A program made the translations under genes and the position numbers. This document shows, piece after piece, positions 1-9,883 of a DNA stretch of 64,000 nt. How positions within the stretch are numbered: position 1 is the stretch's first letter; every line of letters begins with the position of its first letter. The stretch is from Sphaerimonospora sp050942215. GTDB taxonomy: Bacteria; Actinomycetota; Actinomycetes; Streptosporangiales; Streptosporangiaceae. The stretch is taken from NCBI RefSeq assembly GCF_050942215.1, contig NZ_CP192056.1:2666001-2730000 (forward strand), given 5' to 3'. The notes beneath the pieces were generated by a model, which worked only from the letters and a program-made list of their open reading frames with translations, was not told where the DNA came from and did not search any database.

Positions 1-3000
1 TGTCGCAGATGCCCTCTCTGCGGGGTGATGCTCGCACGGTTTTGTTGCTAAGCCAGTCGGGTCGGACAGGCCGATGGGGTTGTTGCCGGCGTAGGCGTAG
101 GGATTGGCCCATTGGGGTTGGCGCAGGTCAAGAAGCGGGTCGGTGGTGATGAATTTGGCGATTGTGGGGTCGTAGTAGCGCGCGGATAGGTAGGTCAGGC
201 CGGTGGAGTCGTCTTCGACTTTGCCGAGGAAGCCCAGGTCGGTGAAGGGGAGGTCGTCGGCGCCGCGGCGCTGGCCGAAGGGCAGGTAGCGTTCGCGGGA
301 GACGGCGCCGGTGTTGTCGTTGACGGCGAGTTGGACGGAGCCGTGCAGACCGGATGTGAGCCAGGTGACGCCGTCGCCGCCGATGCGCATGGCGACGGTG
401 GCGCCGTCGGGGGTGGTGTAGTAGCGCTTGCCGGTGATGGTGTCCCCGTCAACCTCGATGTCCATCGAGCCCAGATAGAGGGTGGCCTTGCCGCCGGGGT
501 CGCGGCGGATGAGGCGTTCGCCGTCGGCGTCGTAGACCATCGTGGTGTCCTGGCCGTCGATGGTGGCCTTCTCCAACTGGCCGAGTTCGTTCCAGGTGAG
601 GGTGCCGTTCTTGCCGCCTACGGTGCGGGCAGTGAGCTGTCCGGTCTTGTCGTAGGTGTAGGTGTCGGTACCGCTGGGGCGGGTGATGGAGGTGACCGCA
701 TTCGGCCGTACCGCGTTCGCGCCGGGCTGTGGATAGGTGTAGGTGGCGGTCTGCCCGCCATCGGTGATGCTGGTGATGTTGCCGACGGCGTCGTAGGTGA
801 ACGACTGGGCGTAGGGGTCGATGCCCTGGTTGTCGGCCGCGCCGGTGCCCGTGCCGCAGTCTGTGGCGGTAGTGGTCCAGGCCTGGGTCAGCCGGTGTAG
901 GCCGTCGTAGGTGAAGCACTCCGCCTGTCCCGGGCTGGTGTCGGCGGCGGTGGCGGCGTCCAGGATTCGGGTGATCTCGCCGGAGATGTCGTAGGTGTAG
1001 CGGTCGTCCTGGGTGGTCACCGGGTTGAGGGTGTCGGCCTTGGTCGTGGTGGTGACCGACTTCAGCCAGCCGGTCGAGTTGTCCCAGGCCAGGGTGCGTT
1101 TGATCTTGCCGCTCGCGCCGTAGGAGCGTTCGGTCAAGCGTGCGGTGGGGGAGTAGGTGGTGGCGTGGACGTAGGTGAAGCCGCCGCCGAGGCCGGAGGT
1201 CATGGCCTGCGGCAGTCCGAGGTCGGTGTAGGTGGAGGTGACCGTCTCCGTTGGGAGGCCGCCGGCGGCGGGCATGGTGTAGGTCGCGGTGTCGCCGGCG
1301 GTGTTGTAGGTGGTGGCGAAGGTGTAGGTCCCGGCCAGCAACCCCTCTGAGGACGGGACCGTCAGGGTGGAGCCGGTGGGGCGGCCCATGGTGTCGTAGC
1401 CGGTCACCGCGTCGACGTAGGCGTTGCCGCCGGAATACCGGGTGGCGGAGGTCAGCTGGCCCTTGGCGACCGTGTCGTACGTCCATTCGGCGAGCTTGGT
1501 GCCCGAGTCGGGCTCTCCGGACCAGACGGCGGTGGTGCGGCCGAGGTCGTCATAGGTGTAGGAGACCTTCTGGCCCTTGCCGTCGGTGGACCACAGCAGG
1601 CGCCCGGCCGCGTCGTAAGCCTGCTCGGAGTCGCCTGCGTCGGGGTCATGGGCGGCGATCCGCCGTCCGAGCAGATCGTAGGTGAAGGTGCGGACGTTGC
1701 CGTTCGCGTCGGTCTGCTTGATGAGCTGACCCTTGCGGTCGTATTCGTAGTTGGTGTCGTAATACGCGGGGACGTCCACGGTCAGCTGCTGCCAGGCGGT
1801 CCATTCGGAGGTGAAGCCGGCGTTGACCGAGCGGACCCGCCAGCGGATCTTCCACCCGTCCTGTAGTTTCCCGGCCGGGACGGTGGCGACGGCGTCGTTA
1901 CCGGAGGTCACCCCGGTGACGGTGGTGGTCCAGATCTGACCGGTGCCTTGGCCGTCGGGGGCCGCGGGGTCGTGCTCTAGCTCGAACTCCGCGCCGAGTT
2001 GCCCGCCCTGCGATGAGGTGACCGTGGCGAGCAGGGCAGGGGTCAGCGTGGGTGTGGTGGTGCCGGAGGCGGGCTGTACCCGCGGGTTGGCGACCTCCGG
2101 GATCGGTGAGCCTTCGGTGACCCGCAGTTGCTGCCAGGCCGACCAGGCGGAGGTGCCGCCGCCGGTGATGGCGCGGGCGCGCCAGCGCACCAGCCACCCA
2201 TCAGACAGCTTGTCCTCCGGCACGGTCACAGCGGCCTGGGTCCCGGAGGCCACATCATCCACGGCGCCGCCCCAGATCTGACCGGTGCCTTGGCCGTCGG
2301 GGGCCGCGGAGTCGTGCTCCAGCTCGAACTCCGCCCGCACCGTGCCACCGATCGGGTCGGTGACCTGGGCGAGCAGTTGCGGGGTCAGCGAGGTGGTAAC
2401 CGTAACCCCATCAACGACATGGGAGGGGGTGACCTGCAGGGTGCCCAGCACGGGGTCGGGTTGGTCCACCCGGAAGGTCTGCCACTCCGACCAGGCCGAG
2501 GCGTCCTCGCCCGCGACGGCGCGGGCGCGCCAGCGCACCAGCCACCCCTCACTGAGGGTGTCGCCGGGGACGGTCACGCCGGCCTGGGTGCCGGCGGGTA
2601 CGTTGTCGACGGCTGTGGCCCAGATCTGACCGCTGCCTTGGCCGTTGGGGGCGGCGGGGTCGTGTTCGAGTTCGAATTCGCCCCGCAGTGTGCCGCCGGC
2701 GGGGTCGGTGACCTGCGCCAGCAAGTGCGGGGTCAGCGAACTGGTGACCGTGGTACCGTCCACTGCCTGGGCGGGGGTGACCTGCAGTGCGGTCACCCCG
2801 GGGTTGGAGGGGATGGTGCCGGTGTTCACGGTGGCCACCTGCCAGTCCGACCACGGCGAGGCGACCTGTGTGGTGGTGTTGACCGCCCGGACACGCCAGC
2901 GTACGCCCCAGCCGTCGGCGAGTTTCCCGGACGGAATCGTCACGGCGGCCTGGGTTCCGGACGCCACGTCATCGACGGCGCCGGTCCAGATGCTGCCGGT

Positions 3001-6000
3001 GCCGTGTGCGGTGTCGGCCGGGTCGTGTTCCAGTTCGAACTCCGCCCGCAGCGCCGCCCCGTAGGAGTCGGTCACGGTCGCCAGGAGCCGCGGGGTCAGC
3101 GAGGTGATCACCGTGGTGCCGTCGGCGGTCTGGGACGGGGTGACCTGCAGCTGGCCTACCGTGGCGGCCGGGACCTGCACCGTCAGGGCCTGCCACCCGC
3201 TCCAGGCCGAGGTGTTGGACCCGGCACCGACCGCGCGGGCGCGCCAGCGGACCTTCCACCCGTCGCCCAGGGTGCCGGATGGGACGGTGACCGTCGCTTG
3301 GGTGCCGGAGGCGACATCGTCCACCCCGGTAGCCCAGATCTGGCCGGTGCCGTGTGCGGTGTCGGCCGGGTCGTGCTCCAGTTCGAACTCCACCCGGGCG
3401 GCGGAGCCGTCGGGTGTGGTGACCCGGGCGGCGAAGGCCGGGGTGAGGCTGGAGGTGACCTGCACCCCCGACTCGTCCTGCGATGGGGTGGTCTGCAGCT
3501 GGTCCACCACCGGATCGGTCACGGTGACCGTGGCGGTCTGCCAGGCCGACCAGGCCGAGGAGGTGGAGGTTGCGGTGTTGGTGGCCCGGGCCCGCCAGCG
3601 GATGTGCCACCCGTCGGTCAGCTTCCCGCCTGGTACGGCGGTCGGCGCGTCGCTGGCGGAGGCGACCGCAGCCGAGCTGCCTGCCCAGATCACACCCGTG
3701 CCCTCGGCGGGGTAGGCCGGGTCGTGCTCGATTTCGTAGTCGGCCCGCAGGCTGCCCCCGGCCGGGTCGGTGACGGTCGTGTGCAGGGTCGGCGTCACCG
3801 AGGTGACCGTGGTGCCGGTCGACGGGGTGATCGACAGCGTGCCTACCGTGGGGGTCGAGGCTGGCCCGCTGGAGGTGACGGTCAGCTTGGGCGGGCTGTT
3901 GAACTGGCCGGTTTCCTCCGCGGAGGCGAAAACCCGGTAGTTGTTGGCGGTGGTCTCCGACGGCGACTGCAACGCCACCCCGTAATTAGGCGCACCTGCC
4001 GCCCAGTCGGCCACGATCCCGGTGATCGTCCAATCCAGATAGCCCGCACCGGTCCCGCAGCCGTCCTGGAACGCCTTGGTCGTGGTGACGGCGTCCTCGG
4101 TGGTGTCAGTGGGCTTGCCCGCCCAGGTCAGCGTCGCCGCGTCCCAGGTGCTGGTCAGCCGTCGTGCCTGGATCCCGGCCCCGACCGACGCACCGCAGGT
4201 CGGCGCGTCGATGTTGAACACTTCCAGCTTGGCGTCGGTGATCGTCGACCCGGCCAGTGAGGAGGTGTCGAACCGCAGGTAGACGCGATACTTCTCGCTA
4301 ACGGTCCGGGTGCCCGCCTGCATGAACGGGTTGGTCGGGTCAACCTCGTTGAAGAAGCTGTTCACGTCCACGTCGTCGTTGAACGGCAGCGTGGTCGTCG
4401 GGTCCACCCGCAGCGGATACACCGTCTTCGGGTCCGTCAGGAACGCGAAGTCGGGTTTGAGCACCAGCACCTGACGCCCGTGCTCGGTGACGACGCTGGT
4501 GGAGATCTTTCCCCGCCGGCCGGTGTTCGGCACCCGGGCCTTGACCGCCTCAGCGTCCAGCATCACCGGCCGTGGGGCGGAGGCCGCGACCGTGCCTGTG
4601 GCATCGGTCAGTGTCAATCCGCCGTTCTTGGTCACGGCGAGTTCCAGGCCGCCGCTGGTCTGTACGGGCAGACGGAACTCCACCGGTGTGACCGGCCGCT
4701 GCCGCAGCACCACATCGTGCCGGAACCCCGTGGGCAACGCGGTGACGACCAATTCGGCGCCATCACCGAGACCGTAGGCCGCGGTGTTTCCCTTGATTGC
4801 GGGTCGCGGAAGCGTGCTCGGCCACTCCAGCGCGAAGACGCTGCCATCCTTGCGGGTCAGCTTGGCGAACGCACCCGGCCCTCCGGTTGAGAACTCCACC
4901 TGGGCAGCGGCGGCTTTGGGCCGCAGCACACCACGGTCTTCGACCAGCGAGGTATCGACCGGCACCCACCGGCCGCCCTGATCGACCCGGACCGGCCCGG
5001 AGGTCATCTCCGTGGTGAACGTCTTACCGTCGGGATTGGCGTACATGACCGACGACTCAGTCGTCGCCGCATCCACCTGCACCCGCTTACCCTGCCTGGC
5101 CGCGTTCTTCAAGGCCGCCTGCGCAGCCGCCGCGATCTCGGCCTTCACCGTGGCCGAGGCCGCATTGCCGTCGTCTGCCGGCGACGTCCTTACGGCGTCG
5201 GCGGTTGCTGCCGACCCAGGCTGTTCTGGCTTTGCCGGCTCTGCGGTCGTGCCGGTTGACGCGACAGGCCGCGGCCCGGCGACAGCCGTCGCGGCCTGCT
5301 GCCCGCCCGCACCGGTGAGCCATTCCTCGATCTTGGTGACCTGGTCGGCCGCATCGGTGTAGTAGACCGTCTTACCGCCCGTCGGCGGTGTCACCTCATA
5401 CTTGTCCGCGCCCAGGTAGTTCGTCGTGGTACGGCGAAACTCGCTCGATCCGGTCATGTCGAGCTGCGCCGTCGCGCGTCCCAAACCGTCATAAATCGGC
5501 TTGGACCACTGCGGCAGCGACGTCAGCACCGGGTTGAGCAGCCCCGAACCCGGATCAGCGGTGTTATGGACCGGGGCGGAGGCCGCGGCCGTCAACCCCC
5601 GCGCGTCATAGGTGGCGACCTGGACGATCCGCCCGCCCGCCGGGGAGGCCGTCTGGGTCTCCCGGGCACGGCCCAGCCCGTCAATGTAGGTGTGCGTGGA
5701 CACCCACTTGGCTGAGCTGCCGCTGCCCGACTGCAGCCGCGAAACCGTGGTCGTGGCCGGTCCTGTCACCGTCCCGTTGGCATCGGCCGGAATGGTGTAG
5801 GCGACCTTGGCCGCCGGCGTCCCACCGGATTTCGGCGCGACCGGGGTCCACAACAGCAATGTCCGGCCGAGCACGTCGTAGTCGATGTTCACATCGTTGT
5901 TGTTCGCATCCCGCAGCCCCACAGGCAGGCCGTTATACGGCGAGGACCAGGTGGTCACCGTATGCCCTAACGGGTTGGTGACCGTGACACCGCCCGAGGG

Positions 6001-9000
6001 CCAGCCCACCGCTGGACTGTAGGCCGTGGTCGTCGTCTTGCCCAGCGGGTCGGTCACGGTCAACGGCCGGCCGTAATCATCGAACGTGCTCTCGGTCGCC
6101 GCGTAGTCGGAGGCCGTGGAATAAGCGCGAGTTTCGGTCACGTTCCCCTTCGTCGGGGTGTTCGTGCTCGGGCTGGTCGCCCCGTCATACAGGGTGACCG
6201 TCCGCCCCAGCAGTGTCCCGGTCTCGCAGTCGTCCCCGGCGCGCCGCTCCTGGTCGGCCGGGTAGGAGATCATCCAGGCCCCGCTGGAGGTGTTGCGGGC
6301 GTAGGTGGTCGCGGTGCAGGTGTTGTCGGCGCCGTCGCCGCGTTCACCGTAGTCGTTGACCGTGACCGGTAGCCCGTCGGCGTTGTAGGCGGTCTTGACC
6401 TCGGTGTATCGCCAGCCGGAGGTGGCCTTCTCCCGGGTGACCTCGCGGGTCTGGTTGACCCGATGGGGGTCGTAGTCGATCGGCCCGCTGCCGGTGACCA
6501 CGTCGGCGTACTCGTACCGGGTCGAGGCCTCCTCACTGAAGGCATCGGGAGCCGACGTGGTGGCGGACACGCCGGTGACACGCAGGGTCTGCTCCTGCAA
6601 TGTCATGCCCGACAGGGCACGAAGGTCGTCGTGGGTGGTGCCGTCGAAATCGGTCACCGTGGTGTGCCGGGCGCTGCCGTCGGCGAGGGTGTCCTCGTAC
6701 AACCCCCGGTAGAAGGTGGTGGAGGTGACGCTGTAGGCGGACAGGTCCCCGCTCCCACTGGGTGTTCCCTTGATCACCCGGACCGTCGGGTAGCCGCGGA
6801 ACTCCGTCCAGTTGCCCGCCCAGTCATAGCAGGTGGGCAGCCACGGGTAATACTCCTCCAGAATGTAGGAGTCGCCCACGCACTCCCGGAATAGGGGCTC
6901 GGTATCCAGCAGCGGCACCGGCTTGGCCCACCCCGGACCGCCCAGATACTCATACCGGGTCACCTGGTCGGGAGAGCCGGCCACCAGATCCCGCTCCATG
7001 GTCGTCATGACCAGCCACTTGTTGTAGATCGCGCCATGGCGATACAGCGACGACTCTCCCAGGGTGTAGTTGTACAGCTCCCAGCCGTAACAGTCCTGGC
7101 CGCTGTCGTCCCACCCCGTCATCCCGTGGTCATCACACGGGCTGGCCTGCCCATAGGTGATCTCGGTCACGCCACCCAGGCCGGTGGTCACCGCCGACAT
7201 CCGCGGTAGCTGAAACCGTGGATGGTCATCGCTGTACTCGACATAATCAGCCCGGTTGTCCAGCAGCGTGGCGCTGAAGTCGATCGGCGGTGCGGCGATC
7301 TCCGGCCCACCCCCCGCCATGCCCACGGCCCGGATCCGGTCCAGCCACAGCACCGATTTGCCCATGCAGAAGGGAGTCCCATCAGGGCAGTCGGTCTCGA
7401 TCCACCGATAGGTCAAATCCAGCCGCGTCACATCCTCCCAATCAGAGGAGGCGACATTCCACGACTGGGAGGTGATCGCATCCAACCGCTTGCTCGTGAA
7501 GAACGTCGGCGTGCCGTTGTCGCAGTCCGAACCGCTGCTCAGGCACAAAAGGTCGGTCGGCGTGTCATCGGACCAGTTACCGATCCCCGGCGGCGGCGTG
7601 CCACGATCGGCGACGGTAAAGGTGATCCTCCCCGTCGGCGTCGACCCCGCCACATTCAGGTTGTGGCCATAACCGATCTCGGTCAGATACCCGCCGCGGT
7701 CGTAATCCAGGGCGTATTCGGGGAGCCAGCCGCACTCATACCCACCCGCCCGGCAGTAGAAGTTGGTCTCCCGCGCCCAGGTGTAATCGATCACATTGCC
7801 CTTAGGGTCGACCTCCCGGTCCAGCTGCCACCGCCACGTCGCATCACAGAACGCAGACGTCGTCGGATACGAGGTGCCCGACGCCAGGAACTGCGCATGG
7901 CACGGCTCACCCGGCCAGTCCCCCAGCACCGGCACCTGCCAGGAAGAGTTCCGGTGGTATCCGAACCGGTAGACCGTCCCATCCTGGGTGGTCACCTGCC
8001 AGTACGGCTGCCCGCTCTGGCTGCCCGAGGCGACATAGTCGATCTTCCAGCCGAAATCATCGGCGGTCTTGTACGTACCCGACAGATCGTCCTTAACGAT
8101 CTTCGAAGAGCGGCCCCCCACCGACAGCGTCAACGCCGAACTCTCCGGATCGGAATCGGGAGACTCCCAGCACAAATGCCCCTGCAGCCGGTCCTCCCAC
8201 AACCCGCACGGCTGGAACTGCCGCTCGATGAACCCCGCGTTCAACTCCCAGCCCATCCCCACCAGCGGCGCCTGATTGTTGGTATAGGAGGTCAGCGAGT
8301 CCACCGACGACGAGGAATACTCCAACGCCAGCGTCGGAGCCGACCCACCCGGTGGCGGCACCGCCGGCACCGGGTAACTGTAGGAGAAGGCGCCACCCGA
8401 CAGCCCCACCTGCCAGGTCCCCGACGGCTTGAGATCGGTCGCAGCGAACGACCCGGCCGCATCCGAGCCCGTCGAGGCCGCCGAACTCGCCAGCACATAC
8501 ACGAACGCATCCGCCGACGCCGTCCCCGAAGTAGGGGCGGCCTCCATAACCGCGGTCAGCCTGCCATGCGCCACGTCGTTGACCACCGGCAGCGCCCGCG
8601 TCTCGGCCTTGGCCTGCTCCAGGCAGTCCCGCGACGGCTTTGCCTCCAGCATGCACACCGGCACCTTCAGCATCGTCAACCGGGACGCGAAACCCCCCGG
8701 ATGGGCGTTACCGAAAGAGGAGTAATCCACCGTCACCTTCGCCGGCGCCACCTCCGCACCGCCGTCATCGCGCGTCAGCCGTACCGCCAACCCGACCCCG
8801 CCCAACCGCCGGGCCACCGTGGTGTCGAACGTCTCCACCCGCACCGACGACGGCGACCGCTGCGACAACGGGGCTGCAGAGGCTGCCGATCGTGACCGCG
8901 ACGCCCTCGTGTCCCCGGCCTTGCCGCTCGGCGAGGCCGACGGCTTCGCAGTGGGTGACGGCGTAGCAGTAGGGGACGGCTTCGTAGTCGGAAGCACCAC

Positions 9001-9345
9001 GGGAGCCACCGACACCGGCACCCCCGCAACCGCCACCGCTCCTGAACCCTTGGAAAGATCGGCACGGCCCGAACCCGCCTTCGGCCACTGAGGCGCCGTA
9101 CGCCTGGCCGGCACAAGTTCGTCCTCAACCCCCTTCGGCACCGGCTTCGCCGCGACCGCGTGGCCCTCGACGCTGCGCTCACCACCCGACGAAGACGAAT
9201 CCGCCGCGGCCTTCCGCACCAGCCCATCCGGAACGCCGACCCCGGCGACGAACACCGCCAAACCGACGACCGCGCCGGTCAAAGCATGCGCGAGCCTGCG
9301 ACGTGACCACCTGAATCGTTCCACCCGAGCACGTGAAACCGGCAC
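1..9345 (-). CDS. Giant Rhs/YD-repeat surface protein (3' end outside window)
   Basis: The frame is open from a GTG at 9345 to the window edge (3115 codons, no stop); spot translations at 7080, 5460, 4380, 2160 and 180 stay in frame. GGGAGG lies 8 bp upstream of the GTG. In order: an N-terminal hydrophobic segment (about residues 19-36), a Pro/Ser/Thr-rich stretch (about 118-140), an Rhs/SpvB-like N-terminal region (YSSSSVDSL and GMGWELNAGFIER near 350-385), YD repeats, a large insert (about 1343-2525) with a DNRLRE-like domain and six Ig/Fn3-like modules, a second YD block, and the Rhs core (RYYDPTIAKFITTDPLLDLR near 3056; NPIGLSDPTGL at the end). Such proteins form a shell enclosing a C-terminal toxin or effector; the variable tip is off the left edge. 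It is probably exported to the cell surface. Base composition looks less GC-rich than neighbouring genes, compatible with transfer. Whether the C-terminus is a toxin cannot be seen. Confidence 0.93.
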   Translation of the reverse strand, partial: MPVSRARVERFRWSRRRLAHALTGAVVGLAVFVAGVGVPDGLVRKAAADSSSSGGERSVEGHAVAAKPVPKGVEDELVPARRTAPQWPKAGSGRADLSKGSGAVAVAGVPVSVAPVVLPTTKPSPTATPSPTAKPSASPSGKAGDTRASRSRSAASAAPLSQRSPSSVRVETFDTTVARRLGGVGLAVRLTRDDGGAEVAPAKVTVDYSSFGNAHPGGFASRLTMLKVPVCMLEAKPSRDCLEQAKAETRALPVVNDVAHGRLTAVMEAAPTSGTASADAFVYVLASSAASTGSDAAGSFAATDLKPSGTWQVGLSGGAFSYSYPVPAVPPPGGSAPTLALEYSSSSVDSLTSYTNNQAPLVGMGWELNAGFIERQFQPCGLWEDRLQGHLCWESPDSDPESSALTLSVGGRSSKIVKDDLSGTYKTADDFGWKIDYVASGSQSGQPYWQVTTQDGTVYRFGYHRNSSWQVPVLGDWPGEPCHAQFLASGTSYPTTSAFCDATWRWQLDREVDPKGNVIDYTWARETNFYCRAGGYECGWLPEYALDYDRGGYLTEIGYGHNLNVAGSTPTGRITFTVADRGTPPPGIGNWSDDTPTDLLCLSSGSDCDNGTPTFFTSKRLDAITSQSWNVASSDWEDVTRLDLTYRWIETDCPDGTPFCMGKSVLWLDRIRAVGMAGGGPEIAAPPIDFSATLLDNRADYVEYSDDHPRFQLPRMSAVTTGLGGVTEITYGQASPCDDHGMTGWDDSGQDCYGWELYNYTLGESSLYRHGAIYNKWLVMTTMERDLVAGSPDQVTRYEYLGGPGWAKPVPLLDTEPLFRECVGDSYILEEYYPWLPTCYDWAGNWTEFRGYPTVRVIKGTPSGSGDLSAYSVTSTTFYRGLYEDTLADGSARHTTVTDFDGTTHDDLRALSGMTLQEQTLRVTGVSATTSAPDAFSEEASTRYEYADVVTGSGPIDYDPHRVNQTREVTREKATSGWRYTEVKTAYNADGLPVTVNDYGERGDGADNTCTATTYARNTSSGAWMISYPADQERRAGDDCETGTLLGRTVTLYDGATSPSTNTPTKGNVTETRAYSTASDYAATESTFDDYGRPLTVTDPLGKTTTTAYSPAVGWPSGGVTVTNPLGHTVTTWSSPYNGLPVGLRDANNNDVNIDYDVLGRTLLLWTPVAPKSGGTPAAKVAYTIPADANGTVTGPATTTVSRLQSGSGSSAKWVSTHTYIDGLGRARETQTASPAGGRIVQVATYDARGLTAAASAPVHNTADPGSGLLNPVLTSLPQWSKPIYDGLGRATAQLDMTGSSEFRRTTTNYLGADKYEVTPPTGGKTVYYTDAADQVTKIEEWLTGAGGQQAATAVAGPRPVASTGTTAEPAKPEQPGSAATADAVRTSPADDGNAASATVKAEIAAAAQAALKNAARQGKRVQVDAATTESSVMYANPDGKTFTTEMTSGPVRVDQGGRWVPVDTSLVEDRGVLRPKAAAAQVEFSTGGPGAFAKLTRKDGSVFALEWPSTLPRPAIKGNTAAYGLGDGAELVVTALPTGFRHDVVLRQRPVTPVEFRLPVQTSGGLELAVTKNGGLTLTDATGTVAASAPRPVMLDAEAVKARVPNTGRRGKISTSVVTEHGRQVLVLKPDFAFLTDPKTVYPLRVDPTTTLPFNDDVDVNSFFNEVDPTNPFMQAGTRTVSEKYRVYLRFDTSSLAGSTITDAKLEVFNIDAPTCGASVGAGIQARRLTSTWDAATLTWAGKPTDTTEDAVTTTKAFQDGCGTGAGYLDWTITGIVADWAAGAPNYGVALQSPSETTANNYRVFASAEETGQFNSPPKLTVTSSGPASTPTVGTLSITPSTGTTVTSVTPTLHTTVTDPAGGSLRADYEIEHDPAYPAEGTGVIWAGSSAAVASASDAPTAVPGGKLTDGWHIRWRARATNTATSTSSAWSAWQTATVTVTDPVVDQLQTTPSQDESGVQVTSSLTPAFAARVTTPDGSAARVEFELEHDPADTAHGTGQIWATGVDDVASGTQATVTVPSGTLGDGWKVRWRARAVGAGSNTSAWSGWQALTVQVPAATVGQLQVTPSQTADGTTVITSLTPRLLATVTDSYGAALRAEFELEHDPADTAHGTGSIWTGAVDDVASGTQAAVTIPSGKLADGWGVRWRVRAVNTTTQVASPWSDWQVATVNTGTIPSNPGVTALQVTPAQAVDGTTVTSSLTPHLLAQVTDPAGGTLRGEFELEHDPAAPNGQGSGQIWATAVDNVPAGTQAGVTVPGDTLSEGWLVRWRARAVAGEDASAWSEWQTFRVDQPDPVLGTLQVTPSHVVDGVTVTTSLTPQLLAQVTDPIGGTVRAEFELEHDSAAPDGQGTGQIWGGAVDDVASGTQAAVTVPEDKLSDGWLVRWRARAITGGGTSAWSAWQQLRVTEGSPIPEVANPRVQPASGTTTPTLTPALLATVTSSQGGQLGAEFELEHDPAAPDGQGTGQIWTTTVTGVTSGNDAVATVPAGKLQDGWKIRWRVRSVNAGFTSEWTAWQQLTVDVPAYYDTNYEYDRKGQLIKQTDANGNVRTFTYDLLGRRIAAHDPDAGDSEQAYDAAGRLLWSTDGKGQKVSYTYDDLGRTTAVWSGEPDSGTKLAEWTYDTVAKGQLTSATRYSGGNAYVDAVTGYDTMGRPTGSTLTVPSSEGLLAGTYTFATTYNTAGDTATYTMPAAGGLPTETVTSTYTDLGLPQAMTSGLGGGFTYVHATTYSPTARLTERSYGASGKIKRTLAWDNSTGWLKSVTTTTKADTLNPVTTQDDRYTYDISGEITRILDAATAADTSPGQAECFTYDGLHRLTQAWTTTATDCGTGTGAADNQGIDPYAQSFTYDAVGNITSITDGGQTATYTYPQPGANAVRPNAVTSITRPSGTDTYTYDKTGQLTARTVGGKNGTLTWNELGQLEKATIDGQDTTMVYDADGERLIRRDPGGKATLYLGSMDIEVDGDTITGKRYYTTPDGATVAMRIGGDGVTWLTSGLHGSVQLAVNDNTGAVSRERYLPFGQRRGADDLPFTDLGFLGKVEDDSTGLTYLSARYYDPTIAKFITTDPLLDLRQPQWANPYAYAGNNPIGLSDPTGLATKPCEHHPAERASAT
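1870..3900 (-). repeat. Six tandem Ig/Fn3-like modules inside the Rhs gene
   Basis: An anchor encoding FELEHDPA-like residues recurs at about 1971, 2313, 2661, 3024, 3372 and 3723. The spacings are 342, 348, 363, 348 and 351 bp, all multiples of three. Each module also has a GQIW- or GSIW-like motif, a VPxGxLxDGWxxRWRAR motif and a SAWSxWQ motif. The copies differ by substitutions and small in-frame indels, so they look like maintained protein domains and not a recent DNA duplication. Confidence 0.85.
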
Positions 9346-9441
9346 GCCGCACCCTCCCGCATCACCAGCGGGCGCACGGCCACGCTCTTAGACCGCCCGC
9401 CTCACAAGACCCGCATAAAGCCCAGATAAATAACGAAAGGG

Positions 9442-9470
9442 ATCATGCGCCCCTGACAGTGACCAGTCAA
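9442..9470 (-). promoter_or_regulatory. Sigma70-like promoter of the Rhs gene
   Basis: On the minus strand, TTGACT (9470-9465) is followed after 17 bp by CATGAT (9447-9442). The -35 matches the consensus at five of six positions and the -10 at four of six. Transcription would start near 9435 and leave a leader of about 90 nt before the GTG at 9345. Confidence 0.5.
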
Positions 9471-9549
9471 GATCAGAAGTGCGGCGAGAGCGCTACGCAA
9501 AGTGACCGGGATGGATATTCGGCAGCTCGTATGCCGCCAGATAGGATCA

Positions 9550-9565
9550 TGTGATCTGCATCACA
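9550..9565. promoter_or_regulatory. CRP/FNR-family binding site
   Basis: TGTGA-TCTGCA-TCACA is a perfect 16-bp match to the classical CRP consensus TGTGA-N6-TCACA. It is centred about 123 bp upstream of the predicted Rhs transcription start and about 320 bp upstream of uvrC, so the Rhs gene is the likelier target. Actinobacterial Crp proteins recognise this type of sequence. Confidence 0.55.
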
Positions 9566-9870
9566 AAGATCGATTCGGCATACCGCAAGATCCTTCACGA
9601 GGGTTCCCGCAGGCGGCTGGACGGGAATCGGCGCGCTCCTATGTAGGGAATGCGCAGAATCGCGCGTTCCCGACCGACTACGGACAACGTCGCGGGGTCG
9701 TGCGTGAGACTGTGCCGCCGCCTCCGTGCGCGGGACGGGTGTGCAAGTCGCCCGCCACAGCCCGGCGAGCACGACGACTGCGATGCCCTGGGGGTCACCC
9801 GCTAGCACGGCTGACCACTGGGCATTCCTGGAGGTGATCTGCTCGATCTTCGGCTGTCGGTGCGGACAAG

Positions 9871-9876
9871 TAGGCT
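9871..9876 (+). promoter_or_regulatory. Putative -10 element of a leaderless uvrC transcript
   Basis: TAGGCT ends 7 bp before the GTG at 9884, the spacing expected when transcription starts at the start codon itself. No good -35 or strong Shine-Dalgarno sequence is visible for this GTG. Confidence 0.35.
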
Positions 9877-9883
9877 TTGCGAT

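Larger units (their letters stand above)
9346..9883. other. Divergent intergenic region, Rhs gene / uvrC
   Basis: This 538-bp stretch has no convincing gene. It holds the promoter for the minus-strand Rhs gene, a CRP-like palindrome and the promoter-like sequence in front of uvrC. Short open frames here lack a ribosome binding site and actinobacterial third-position GC bias. Confidence 0.7.

Noticed and set aside
2128..4260. A 710-codon plus-strand open frame inside the Rhs gene
   Set aside because: It is antisense to the six Ig-like modules; the apparent protein repeats only mirror the DNA repeats.
9502..9837. A 111-codon plus-strand frame between the Rhs gene and uvrC
   Set aside because: No ribosome binding site, no codon bias, no recognisable motif, and it covers the CRP site.
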